A DNA stretch of 30,234 nucleotides from Willaertia magna (taxonomy: Eukaryota; Heterolobosea; Eutetramitea; Acrasida; Naegleriidae), in the NCBI GenBank assembly GCA_902984215.1, contig CADWAF010002926.1:1-30234 (forward strand), in the 5' to 3' direction. The notes beneath the pieces were generated by a model, which worked only from the letters and a program-made list of their open reading frames with translations, searched no databases and was not told the DNA's origin. Within the stretch, counting starts at the first letter, position 1. Each line of letters opens with the position of its first letter. Shown piece after piece: positions 8,404 to 17,968 of the stretch. Position numbers and translations under genes: made by a program.

Positions 8404-9960
8404 ATGAGAAATGGTTCGATGATGTTTTTGTTGGTCTCTTTGCTGTTGATCTTTTTCTTTTCTTCTTCCACTTGGATATCGGAAGTGAAAGCTATGGGCA
8501 AAGAAGAGAAATGGAAACTAAGAGATGAAGTAAAGGATATGTTTGAATATGCTTATTCTGGATATATGAAATATGCATTTCCTTTGGACGAGTTGTGCCC
8601 TCTTTCTTGCAAAGGTGTAAATACTTGGGGGAATTATAGCTTAACTTTAATAGATGCTTTGGATACATTGTATGTCATGGGTATGCATGATGAATTTAAA
8701 AAAGGAGTAATTTATGTAATTGACAATTTCAAAGATTTCAATTTAAATGTTCACACCTCCGTTTTTGAAACAAACATAAGAATTTTGGGTGGATTGTTGA
8801 GTTCTCATTTGTTGGCTTTAAAACATGATTGGTACAAACAATTTGAAAAACATAATTTATTGTCATTAAGTGTGGATCTTGCTGAAAGATTAATTCTTGC
8901 ATTTGAAACTCCAACAGGAATACCCTATGGTATGGTTCATTTACAATTAGGTGTCTTTAAGAATGAATCTAATTTGACATCTACAGCCTCTGCTGGAACT
9001 TTTCTTCTAGAGTTCGGACTATTAAGCTTGTTGACAAATAATACAAAGTATTACGATATAGCCAAACGATCTACAATTGCCTTATTCTTAAAGAGAGATC
9101 CTGAATCTAATTTAGTTGGTAATCACATCAACATTATTCATGGGACTTACTCTCATAGAGACTCAGGGATAGGAGCAAACATTGATAGCTTTTTTGAATA
9201 TTTATATAAGGGATTCATACTGTTTTATGATGAACAGCTATTAGAAATGTTTAACGTTTGTTATTCGAGTATAATGCAATATGTTTATAGGAAACCTTGG
9301 TATCTAGATGTAGATATGAAACTTACAAAAGTAACATTTGCTATTTATAATTCTTTGGCATCTTTTTGGCCAGGAATTCAAGCTCTTTATGGAGATTATG
9401 AGACAGCTAAGGACACAATTAATGCAGTACATGGGGTTTGGAGAAAATATGGATGTTTGCCTGAAGGTTTTAATTTATATATGGGTGTGGCTCAACACGG
9501 CCAAAAACCTTATCCTTTAAGGCCAGAGTTAATAGAGTCAATTTATTATTTATATAAGAAAAGTAGTGGAAGAGATAGTACTTACTTGTATATGGCTAGA
9601 GATTTCATGAGAGGTTTGCAAGTGGTTACAAAAACAAAATGTGGATATGCCATTGTAAAAGATGTAGAAACAAAAGTATTAGAAGATAGAATGGAATCAT
9701 TTTTCCTTAGTGAAACATTGAAATAGTAAGTAAGATATAGTATTTGAAAACTAAACACTTTTGACTCAAGTCTATACTTAATTTTTGATGACGAAAACTT
9801 TGTACATTTTGACCAAAACACAAAACAAGACACTTTACTTTTTACCTTCAACACAGAAGCACATTTAATTCCTCTTGACATTGAGAATTATTTAAAACAA
9901 CACAACATTAGTGTGAAACTTGACTTCTTTACAAAACAGTCAGACCTTTTATTGCATTAA
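8404..9960 (+). CDS. EDEM: EDEM-type GH47 mannosidase-like protein of ER-associated degradation
   Basis: Two exons: 8404-9725 and 9771-9960; the 45-nt intron runs from GTAAGT at 9726 to AG at 9770. Exon 1 alone seems to stop after ...FFLSETLK, but splicing continues it as KYLYLIFDDEN...FNTEAHLIPL, the conserved end of the EDEM/GH47 domain. The product is 503 residues. EDEMs trim mannose from N-glycans of misfolded glycoproteins in the ER and mark them for degradation. The first ~30 residues are a signal peptide (MMFLLVSLLLIFFFSSS). GH47 landmarks: PLSCKG, TLIDALDTLYVMG, Glu122 in FETNIR, Asp261 in NIDSFFEYLYKG, Glu375 in RPELIESIYYLYK, and the calcium-binding NTEAH. It is shorter than animal EDEM1-3 because little follows the catalytic domain; the end (QSDLLLH) has no HDEL/KDEL. 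Upstream in-frame sequence has no ATG. Confidence 0.93.
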
Positions 9961-10217
9961 AGTTTTTATGGATTGAAAGGCGAACCAACATATTTACCAA
10001 ATCTTGTAGATTACTTGATCTGTTACCTTATTATTTTTGTTTTTTGGGGCAACATTCAGTTTTTGTTATTTTTTATTGACATGACAGTGATTAAGTCATA
10101 ACCTACAAATCCGAATGACGCGGCAACCCAAAGTAAAAAAAATAAAATAAAAAATCTGAAAGGCTATTGCATCTTTGTTCTTCTGGATGAGTAAAAAATA
10201 AATACTTGATATCAAAA

Positions 10218-11785
10218 ATGATGAATCAAACAACAAACAATACAAGTAATGAGAATGCTGCCTCACACGGGTTTAGAAATAATAAAGGACAAAAGGACCC
10301 TAGTGTGGATAATTTAATTAATAATTTTAATTATTTACAAATTAATAATAATGCTTATGATCCTTTAAAATCCAATTCTTCTCGTTTTAATAATAATACG
10401 AATACATCAACTACAACAACAAGACAACAAGGAACTCATTCTCCAATTAAAAAGAATGCATCATCCTCATCAATTAAAAAATCTTCTTCAAATAATGGAA
10501 TACAACAATCATCACAACCTACAAATAATATTCAATATTCATCTTCAACATATCCAAATTCGAGTTCACCTCAAACAGTCTCATCTCCATCTACTAAAAA
10601 AACAATTAGTTATAGCGCTATTAAAGTCATTGGAAATGGTAGCTTTGGAGTTGTTTTCTTAGCTAAAGTACAAGAAACAGGAGAAGTAGTTGCAATTAAA
10701 AAAGTATTACAAGATAAAAGATTTAAAAATAGAGAACTACAGGTAATGAAAACATTAAGTCATCCGAATATTGTTGAATTAAAACATCATTTTTATTCTA
10801 GAGGAGATAGGGTAAGTTTATTTTTTTTTTGGCAACAAGCCTTTCTTATTTTCTTCTTTTCTTCTTTATCGGAATAATGATAATGACTTCATAATAATAG
10901 GATCCTGAGGAAATATATTTAAATTTAGTATTAGAGTATATACCTGATACAGTTTATAGATTTTGTATGAATTATACAAAACATAATACATTTATGCCAA
11001 TGATATATGTGAAATTATTTACATATCAATTATTACGTTCATTGGTTTATATTCATTCTATGGGTATTTGTCACAGAGATATTAAACCCCAAAATCTATT
11101 AATTGACCCAGTAACTGGAGTGTTAAAATTATGTGATTTTGGTAATGCAAAACAATTAAAAGAAGGAGAACCAAATGTCTCCTACATTTGTTCTAGATAT
11201 TACAGAGCACCTGAATTAATATTCCAGAGTACTAAATATACACTAACTGTAGATTTATGGTCGACTGGATGTGTTATGGGTGAATTATTATTAGGACAAC
11301 CTTTATTCCAAGGTGAAAATAGTGTAGATCAATTAGTAGAGATTATTCAAGTAATGGGAGCTCCAACTAAACAAGAGATTTTAGCTATGAATAAGAATTA
11401 TATTGAATTTAAATTCCCTCCAGTTAAACCCCAATCATTAGATAAATTATTTGCTGAGCGATATCAATACATACGTAATTTCCAAGGAAATATTGATCCT
11501 ACTTTAGAAATGAATAATACAATTGATTTAATATCAAAATTATTACAATATGACCCAAGGAAAAGAATACCACCTATGGATGCTTTGGCTCACCCTTTCT
11601 TTGATGAATTAAGGCTGCCAAATATTAAGCTACCTAATGGTAAACCTTTACCATCAAATCTTTTTAACTTTACTGAGCAAGAGTGGTCAATGCTGCAAAA
11701 TCCTGAGCTACGAGATGTATTAGTACCTTCTCATGCTCGCATCAGTAGTGCTGCACCTGTTACTTCTACTAGTCGATATTTGTAA
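10218..11785 (+). CDS. GSK3: Glycogen synthase kinase 3 (GSK3, shaggy family)
   Basis: Two exons: 10218-10811 and 10901-11785, split by an 89-nt GT-AG intron (10812-10900). Splicing joins HHFYSRGDR to [13 protein letters not shown], restoring the GSK3 block; the product is 492 residues. Residues 1 to about 130 are an Asn/Ser/Gln/Thr-rich disordered extension. The kinase domain follows: glycine loop GNGSFGVV, Lys161 in VAIKK, KNRE (the Arg of the phosphate-binding pocket), HRDIKPQN (Asp258), DFG (Asp277), and the activation loop [17 protein letters not shown] with Tyr293 at the position of human Tyr216. The C-lobe ends with the typical [15 protein letters not shown] and [11 protein letters not shown]3 is a priming-dependent Ser/Thr kinase. 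No clear counterpart of the inhibitory N-terminal Ser9 site is visible in the extension, so inhibition through that site may be absent. The first ATG of the frame is at 10218. Confidence 0.96.
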
Positions 11786-11930
11786 TAAAAGAACATTTTT
11801 GTACATAAATAACCAACAGATTGGGTTATTGACAAAACAGTACCTCAAGTTTTATCTTCAACTTTGGTCATCACAAATTAAAATACAAGTCCCGAATTAA
11901 GCTCAGACAACACCAAAAAAAATTAAAATC

Positions 11931-14522
11931 ATGCTGGTAAAATTTATACTCTTTATCTTGGCATCTCTTGTACTGAGTGCAAGTTTACTTCATATTTATT
12001 CCAACAATATTCCTGAGAAGAAAACATCTAATGTACAAGTCAAAGGAAGATTAAATACTTCTATTATTAAGATAGACGAAAATAATGAAATTGCATATCA
12101 GGAAATTGGTGATAAAAGTGGCTATCCTGTTTTACAATTACATCCAACACCAGGTGCTTTAACCTTCAGACATCCTCAAGAAGAGGCTTTAGTAAAGAAA
12201 CACGGTATTAGATTAATTCGTTTTGATCGTCCAGGTATTGGCCAAAGTAAATCTACCCAACTTTCCGAAACCACATCAATGAAAGATCTTTTGGACAAAT
12301 CAATCAATGCATTAGTTAAAGAATTAAAGCTTTCAACCTACAGTGTAATTGGTTATCAAATGGGTGGTCCTTATACTCTATCCTTACTTCAATCTAATCA
12401 ACCAATCGATTCTGCTGTTTTAATTTCAACTGAATTACCACTCAAATACCAACAAGATAACAGAGCTTCTTTATGTTACAGTAAGAGACTACTTCTTGAA
12501 AGTCTTAGATTATTTGGTCCAGCTGTTACAAAGTTCCAACGTGCAACTTGGAAAACAATTATGCAAACTATTGATCCAATTCGTTTTACATCTATTTATC
12601 AAAATCCATGTTTAAATGAAGTTTCTTATGAAAATGTTGACGAACCTTTACGTACTATTTTACAAGAATCAAGTATTGACACTTTCCGTCAAGGATCTAC
12701 AGCTTCTTTTGATGAAGTTATTAGATTATATAGAGACTGGGGATTTAATCCAGTTACAACCACTAAACAATTTAAGGGTAAAGTTCTTTTCCTTCATGGT
12801 AAAAACGATAGAGTTAATCCACTATCTGTTGCAAATCAATTCTTTAACGACGCTTGTACAAGCTCTGCTGCTACTAACTGTAAGGTTCAAGTCTTAGATG
12901 GTCTCGATGAATTACAAGCATTCATTAATGGCTTTGACTCTGCTTTATCCTTTATTGAACAAAATTCAAAAAAAACCAAAATGATGCCTGCTGGTAGTCA
13001 TGACCAAGGTACACCAAGCAGCAGTAAATCTCAAGAAGAAGGAAAGAAAGTTGATCATCAACAATCACAAACCATCACTGGTGATGTTAAATCAAAAGTT
13101 CCTGTAGTTACAGTAATCGGAGGTGGGTTAGCTGGATTAGCAGCTTCTATTGAAGCAGCTGAAGGTGGAGCTCAAGTTTTTTTAGTTGAAAAGGAAGAAA
13201 GAACTGGAGGTAACAGTGCTAAGGCAACAAGTGGTATTAATGGTGTTTACACTGATGCACAAAAACAACAAAATATTCCTGACACTTTTGATTTATTTTA
13301 TTCAGACACTGTCAAGTCTGGTAAAGGTGCTGGGGATAATAAGTTGATTACAACATTAATTGAGGATTCAGCAGCTGCAATTAAATTCTTAGAAAATCAT
13401 GGTATTGGAATGGAATTATTAACACAATGTGGTGGTCACTCACTTCCAAGAACTCACAGATCTGCACCTCCTAAGGTTGGTAGAGCTATGAACGTTGGTG
13501 GAGAAATTACATTTAAATTATTGAAATACATTACTGATAAACTTTCTGATAAGGTTAAGGTATTAACAAAGTCAAAGATGACACATTTCATTAAGGAAGA
13601 TGGTGCAGTTAAGGGAATTAAATATTTAGACTTAAATACTAACGAAGAAAAGGAATTGAGAAGTGATGCTGTTATTTTAGCAACAGGAGGTTATGCAGCT
13701 GATCGTGAAGGTTTCTTAAAGCAATATGCTCCTCAATTATCACATTTACCAACTACAAATGGTGCTTTTGCTAATGGTGAAGGTATTAGATTAGCAATGG
13801 ATGAATTAGGTGCTGGATTAATTCACATGCCAGAAGTCCAAGTTCACCCAACTGGTTTTATTGACCCAAGTAATCCAAAAGCAATGACAGTTTTCTTAGC
13901 AGCAGAAGCTTTAAGAGCTTATGGTGGTATTATTGTAAATCAAGAAGGAAAGAGATTTTGTAATGAATTGGGAAGAAGAGATTATGTCTCAGATAGTATT
14001 TTCAAAAATTGTAAGAAAGAAGTTGAAGGAGGACACACAACCGCATATATGATTATGAATGATTTTGTTGCGAAGTCTTTCAGTGAAGCTTTATTAGGAT
14101 TTTATATGGGTAAAGGATTCATTAAGAAGTATAATAACTTAGCAGAGGCAGCTAATGCAACTAACTTACCTTTAGAAACTTTACAACAAACTGTTCAACA
14201 ATATAATACTTTATATGAAAAGAAACAACAAGATAAATCATTTGTTGACGAGTATGGAAAGGATTTGTTCCCAACATCATTTGATATTAATCAAACAACT
14301 TATATTTCTAAAATAACACCTTCAATTCACTACACAATGGGAGGCTTGAAGTTTAATGACAAATCTGAAATTTTAACTAATGACAGTACCCCAATTAAGG
14401 GATTATATGGAGCAGGTGAAGTTACTGGTGGATTGCATGGTAGAAATCGTTTAGCTGGTAATTCTTTACTGGAATGTGTTGTATTTGGTAGAATTGCAGG
14501 GCAAACTGTTTCAAAATTGTAA
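11931..14522 (+). CDS. Fusion: degenerate alpha/beta-hydrolase + soluble FAD fumarate reductase
   Basis: 863 residues in one uninterrupted frame. Residues about 4-22 form a hydrophobic signal peptide or anchor. Residues about 45-330 have an alpha/beta-hydrolase fold: VLQLHPTPG, RLIRFDRPGIGQSKS, the nucleophile elbow and the LHGKNDRVNP strand with Asp293. The elbow reads VIGYQMGG, with Gln143 where the catalytic Ser should be, and no His is seen at the usual C-terminal spot (LDGLDELQAF), so it is probably not a working hydrolase. A charged linker (about 335-385) leads to a fumarate reductase/Osm1-like flavoprotein: GGGLAG (397-402), EKEERTGGNSAKATSGING, His639 in HPTGF, Arg682/683 in GRRDYV, His800 in HYTMGG and Arg840 in GRNRLAGNSL, matching the active site of soluble fumarate reductases. 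The reductase half should use a reduced flavin to turn fumarate into succinate. No haem or ApbE domain is attached. The fusion is directly visible; its role is unknown. Confidence 0.9.
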   Translation: MLVKFILFILASLVLSASLLHIYSNNIPEKKTSNVQVKGRLNTSIIKIDENNEIAYQEIGDKSGYPVLQLHPTPGALTFRHPQEEALVKKHGIRLIRFDRPGIGQSKSTQLSETTSMKDLLDKSINALVKELKLSTYSVIGYQMGGPYTLSLLQSNQPIDSAVLISTELPLKYQQDNRASLCYSKRLLLESLRLFGPAVTKFQRATWKTIMQTIDPIRFTSIYQNPCLNEVSYENVDEPLRTILQESSIDTFRQGSTASFDEVIRLYRDWGFNPVTTTKQFKGKVLFLHGKNDRVNPLSVANQFFNDACTSSAATNCKVQVLDGLDELQAFINGFDSALSFIEQNSKKTKMMPAGSHDQGTPSSSKSQEEGKKVDHQQSQTITGDVKSKVPVVTVIGGGLAGLAASIEAAEGGAQVFLVEKEERTGGNSAKATSGINGVYTDAQKQQNIPDTFDLFYSDTVKSGKGAGDNKLITTLIEDSAAAIKFLENHGIGMELLTQCGGHSLPRTHRSAPPKVGRAMNVGGEITFKLLKYITDKLSDKVKVLTKSKMTHFIKEDGAVKGIKYLDLNTNEEKELRSDAVILATGGYAADREGFLKQYAPQLSHLPTTNGAFANGEGIRLAMDELGAGLIHMPEVQVHPTGFIDPSNPKAMTVFLAAEALRAYGGIIVNQEGKRFCNELGRRDYVSDSIFKNCKKEVEGGHTTAYMIMNDFVAKSFSEALLGFYMGKGFIKKYNNLAEAANATNLPLETLQQTVQQYNTLYEKKQQDKSFVDEYGKDLFPTSFDINQTTYISKITPSIHYTMGGLKFNDKSEILTNDSTPIKGLYGAGEVTGGLHGRNRLAGNSLLECVVFGRIAGQTVSKL

Positions 14523-14634
14523 ATAAAGTGTATTTATTCTTTACGAGTCAAAATTTAATCGCTGTCAAATATTTTACAAAGTCCTTAAATGAAACTAATT
14601 GTTGCGTAATAACTTAAAGGAAATTTATTTCGAT

Positions 14635-16878
14635 TTAATCGCTATCACTGCTGTTTCTTGCAGTTTTAATTGCTGCTTTTTTTGGTTGTGTTTTAGTGAT
14701 AATTTTCCTCTCTTTCTTTTTTCCCTCAAATTCATTCTCTTTTTCCTTAGTTTTTCTTTTTGTACTTTTATTCTTTGTTGAACTTTTTTTTCTTCTTACC
14801 CTAGGTTTCTTTTCCTCGACAGAGCTTTCATTGTCACTACTAACTCTGGAAGTTTTCTTAGCTGTTCTTTTAGTTTTCTTGGTTGATTTTATATTAGATT
14901 TTTTAATGTTATTCGATTCTTCTTTTGTTTGTTCTTTTTCCGTCACTATCTCTGGTATAATTACACTTATTTCACAAGAAGAGTTTGAATTTTCCTCAAT
15001 ATTATTATTTTTATCATGAAATGTTGTCCCATCATTACTACTGCCATCAGTCTCAACAATTTCTTTTTCAGAAAACAAAGGAGAAAATAATTCGTCATCT
15101 TCGTCCATTGAATTAGAAGAATCCTCAATAATACCATTATTATTTGTTGATACATTTGGTATTATTTCTTCATTATTTATTTTATTTTCTAAGGGCGTAA
15201 ATAAATCATCATCCTCTTCTTCATTATTATTCATATTACTAAATAGCTGTTCTTCTTCTTCCAATATTAACTCTTGTTGTTTTAATGACTCTTTTTGAAA
15301 TGGAAAATGTAATATTTGATTTAATTTCTCAGGTGTAAATTGATTTTTTAATTTGTCTTCTTTATTTTCTATTGTTTGATTTTCTTGTTGATGATATTGT
15401 TGTAATTGTTCAAAGTAACCAGTTGATGAAAGTCTTACAGTTTGTTGATATAAATTTAAATAATAATAAAAATAATAATAATAATAATAAGGATGAATCA
15501 CAATAGAATTACATATATTATTATCTACATTATCTATCATTTGTGAAAATCCATTTCTTAATCTAAACTGTAAATAATCTTCATTTCTAATTACATTTCT
15601 TAATTTCATTCTTTCATTATAATACTCTAAATTTTTAATTATAAAACTTGGGGGTATTAATGATTGTTTTAAATATTCAAAACAAAGTAATTGTACATTC
15701 AATTGATTTAATTGTTCAATTGTTAATTTTACATCTTCTTCTTCTTCTTTATTGTTATTATTATTTAAAATATTTTGTAATTCTCTCTTCATTTCCTTTT
15801 CTTTTTCAATTGTTTCTTCATAAAGTAATGGATAACCTTCTTTCTTTAAAGTAATATAATCACCTAAATAAGAATATAAAAATGTTTGTTCTTTATCTAC
15901 ATTCTCTTCTTTTAATTCTTCAATTATTGATTTATTAATCATTTCATTATTTTCATAAAATAATGTTTTTGGAGGTAAAGAATCAATATTATTCATTAAA
16001 AAATTAGAAATAATCATTGTTGAAGATGATAACTTAATATCATTTTCATTATTTGTTATTATTGATTTATTTTCATCAAATAGTATTTCATCATTGTCAC
16101 TATTATTAAATAATAATTGTTGTTCTTCTTTTTCTTTAGTATAACACCTAAGTATTTCAGTATCTTCTTTTTCAATCTTTTTTTCTTCATTTATTAAACT
16201 ATTATTCTCTTCTTCTTTTGTCTGATTATTATTACTATCAATCTTCCTTTCCATATTATTTGTTGTTTCAATTACTAGTTCATTATTCTCCATTAATGTC
16301 ACATTATTATCAACTCCTATATCATATATCTCAATTTCTTGTTGTAATTCTTCTTGTTTTAATCTCAAAATAAATTGTTCAAACAACTCATTCATCTCCA
16401 TTCCATTTCTATCACTCTCTTCTTTTGCATTTTCATAAAATTGAATATATAACTCTAATGCTCTTTTAATTTCATTATTAAATAATTCATTCTTTAAAAT
16501 TAATTTAAAATAATCAATACTAACAGATATTGAATTATTTCTTTTTTCACCACAATCATATAGATTTGTGAAATGTAACATTTCTATAATTTGATATTCT
16601 TTTTTATTATAAAAATATTTATTATATTCTTTTATTATTTGTATTATTGTTAAATTATTATATTTTATTGGCACATTAAATTCTCCATTTACAAAATTAA
16701 AATCAAAACTTTTATTGAATGAGGGATTGTTATGAGATTCATGTTTTTTATTATGTCTTTTTCTCCCATTATCCTTGTTATAGTGGTTATTATTATTATC
16801 ATTGTAATTATTGTTGTGTCTGTGTTGATGATGATGAATCGGAATGGAAGAAGAAGAGCTAACATTGTTTTCCCGCAT
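14635..16878 (-). CDS. Unknown low-complexity protein with acidic middle and Lys-rich tail
   Basis: 747 residues, single exon, no family recognised. Residues 1-55 are His/Asn/Ser-rich. Residues about 60-180 are the most globular part (IIQIIKEYNKYFYNKKEY, later YFKLILKNELFNNEIKRAL). Long Glu/Asn-rich stretches follow, with another ordered-looking part around 395-480 (YLKQSLIPPSFIIKNL, then a run of Tyr). Near 575-625 a short acidic motif occurs twice: DDDLFTPL and DDELFSPL. The last ~90 residues are very Lys/Arg/Ser/Thr-rich (KKPRVRRKKSSTKNK), like a nuclear DNA- or histone-binding tail, and end ARNSSDSD. A nuclear, perhaps chromatin-linked, protein is inferred from the tail only. A faint resemblance of the first ordered part to an MRG-type helical domain is too weak to use. 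It faces ADAT3 head-to-head across 112 bp. Confidence 0.75.
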   Translation of the reverse strand: MRENNVSSSSSIPIHHHQHRHNNNYNDNNNNHYNKDNGRKRHNKKHESHNNPSFNKSFDFNFVNGEFNVPIKYNNLTIIQIIKEYNKYFYNKKEYQIIEMLHFTNLYDCGEKRNNSISVSIDYFKLILKNELFNNEIKRALELYIQFYENAKEESDRNGMEMNELFEQFILRLKQEELQQEIEIYDIGVDNNVTLMENNELVIETTNNMERKIDSNNNQTKEEENNSLINEEKKIEKEDTEILRCYTKEKEEQQLLFNNSDNDEILFDENKSIITNNENDIKLSSSTMIISNFLMNNIDSLPPKTLFYENNEMINKSIIEELKEENVDKEQTFLYSYLGDYITLKKEGYPLLYEETIEKEKEMKRELQNILNNNNNKEEEEDVKLTIEQLNQLNVQLLCFEYLKQSLIPPSFIIKNLEYYNERMKLRNVIRNEDYLQFRLRNGFSQMIDNVDNNICNSIVIHPYYYYYYFYYYLNLYQQTVRLSSTGYFEQLQQYHQQENQTIENKEDKLKNQFTPEKLNQILHFPFQKESLKQQELILEEEEQLFSNMNNNEEEDDDLFTPLENKINNEEIIPNVSTNNNGIIEDSSNSMDEDDELFSPLFSEKEIVETDGSSNDGTTFHDKNNNIEENSNSSCEISVIIPEIVTEKEQTKEESNNIKKSNIKSTKKTKRTAKKTSRVSSDNESSVEEKKPRVRRKKSSTKNKSTKRKTKEKENEFEGKKKERKIITKTQPKKAAIKTARNSSDSD

Positions 16879-16990
16879 TTTTTTGTATTTTCTTTTGAAT
16901 TTAATAATTGTTTAGGATGAAAATGAATTTTGAAAATGATTTTTTTTAACTGTTATTGTAAAAATTTCACAAGCGGGAAGTTTTTAAAAA

Positions 16991-17947
16991 ATGTCTCAAA
17001 AGAATAATATTATTCCATCATCGGAAGTTGTTGTTGAAATGGTTTCATATAAAGATGATAATTTAACAATTAAACATGTTTGTCAAATTCCAGAAATAAA
17101 TTCTGTAGAATTAATTTCAGTATTTGTTTTACAAATAGAAAATAATAAATTAATATCTAAAACAATAGAATATTTAAATAAAAATATACCTTTAAATGAA
17201 TATAATTTTATTAAAAGAATAAAGAAAATTAATAATGAAAATTATATTTTAATTGATATTAATTTAAATAATTTAAATGAAATATATAATACACATTTAA
17301 ATTTATTTAAAAATTTATTAGGATATAGTTCAATAGAAGATTTAAATAAATTTATACATATTATGAATATACCTAAATATATTCCAAAATTAAAAAAAGA
17401 TTGGCTAGATTGGAATAATAACATTTGGCCATTAAAACAAATGGTATTACCAAATAGTTTATTACAATTAATTAAAAATGATTTACAAATTGAAAGTTCA
17501 ATAAATAATCATTCAATAAATAATATTTTAAAATATGCAAAGCTATTGTTAAATAATAATAATAAAATATGTTCATGTTTTGTAAATAGTTTTACAAATG
17601 AAGTGATTGGAGATATTATTGAAGATGAATCAATGAATAGTAATTATTCACCTTATCATAGTAAATGTTTAAATATTGATAATAAATATAAATTAAAACA
17701 CTGTACTTTATTAGCAATAGCCAATGTTTCTAAAATTAGTAATTATTTATGTAAAGATTTAGATTTTATCATAACCCATGAACCTTGTATTATGTGTGCA
17801 ATGGCTTTACTGCATTCACGTATTAGAAGAGTTTATTTTGTTTACCCTTTGGAAAGAAATGGTGGATTTACATGTCACTACATTCATGAACAACAAAAAT
17901 TAAATCACCATTTTAATGTTTATCAAATAAATTTACAAAATTTATAA
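16991..17947 (+). CDS. ADAT3: ADAT3/Tad3, non-catalytic subunit of tRNA A34 deaminase
   Basis: 318 residues, one exon. The ADAT2-ADAT3 heterodimer turns adenosine 34 of tRNA anticodons to inosine. The C-terminal deaminase domain has His237 in LKHCTLLAIANV and the zinc motif EPCIMCAMALLHSRIRRV (Cys266 and Cys269), then GGFTCHYIHEQQKLNHHFNVY, which matches the ADAT3 ending (IH...LNH.F.V). The first zinc motif reads His-Cys-Thr where active deaminases have His-Ala-Glu; loss of this Glu is the known sign of the structural ADAT3 subunit (HPV in man and yeast). The N-terminal half (1 to about 170) corresponds to the ADAT3-specific tRNA-binding region, here very rich in Ile, Asn, Leu and Lys. Its stop lies 21 bp from that of the convergent diflavin reductase. 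The catalytic partner ADAT2 is not in this window. Confidence 0.92.
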   Translation: MSQKNNIIPSSEVVVEMVSYKDDNLTIKHVCQIPEINSVELISVFVLQIENNKLISKTIEYLNKNIPLNEYNFIKRIKKINNENYILIDINLNNLNEIYNTHLNLFKNLLGYSSIEDLNKFIHIMNIPKYIPKLKKDWLDWNNNIWPLKQMVLPNSLLQLIKNDLQIESSINNHSINNILKYAKLLLNNNNKICSCFVNSFTNEVIGDIIEDESMNSNYSPYHSKCLNIDNKYKLKHCTLLAIANVSKISNYLCKDLDFIITHEPCIMCAMALLHSRIRRVYFVYPLERNGGFTCHYIHEQQKLNHHFNVYQINLQNL

Positions 17948-17968
17948 TTTACAAAATAATTTTAATAA

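Noticed and set aside
14696..15019. Phe/Leu-rich plus-strand frame opposite the unknown 747-residue protein
   Set aside because: Antisense of the Lys/Glu/Ser-rich tail; no membrane-protein family features.
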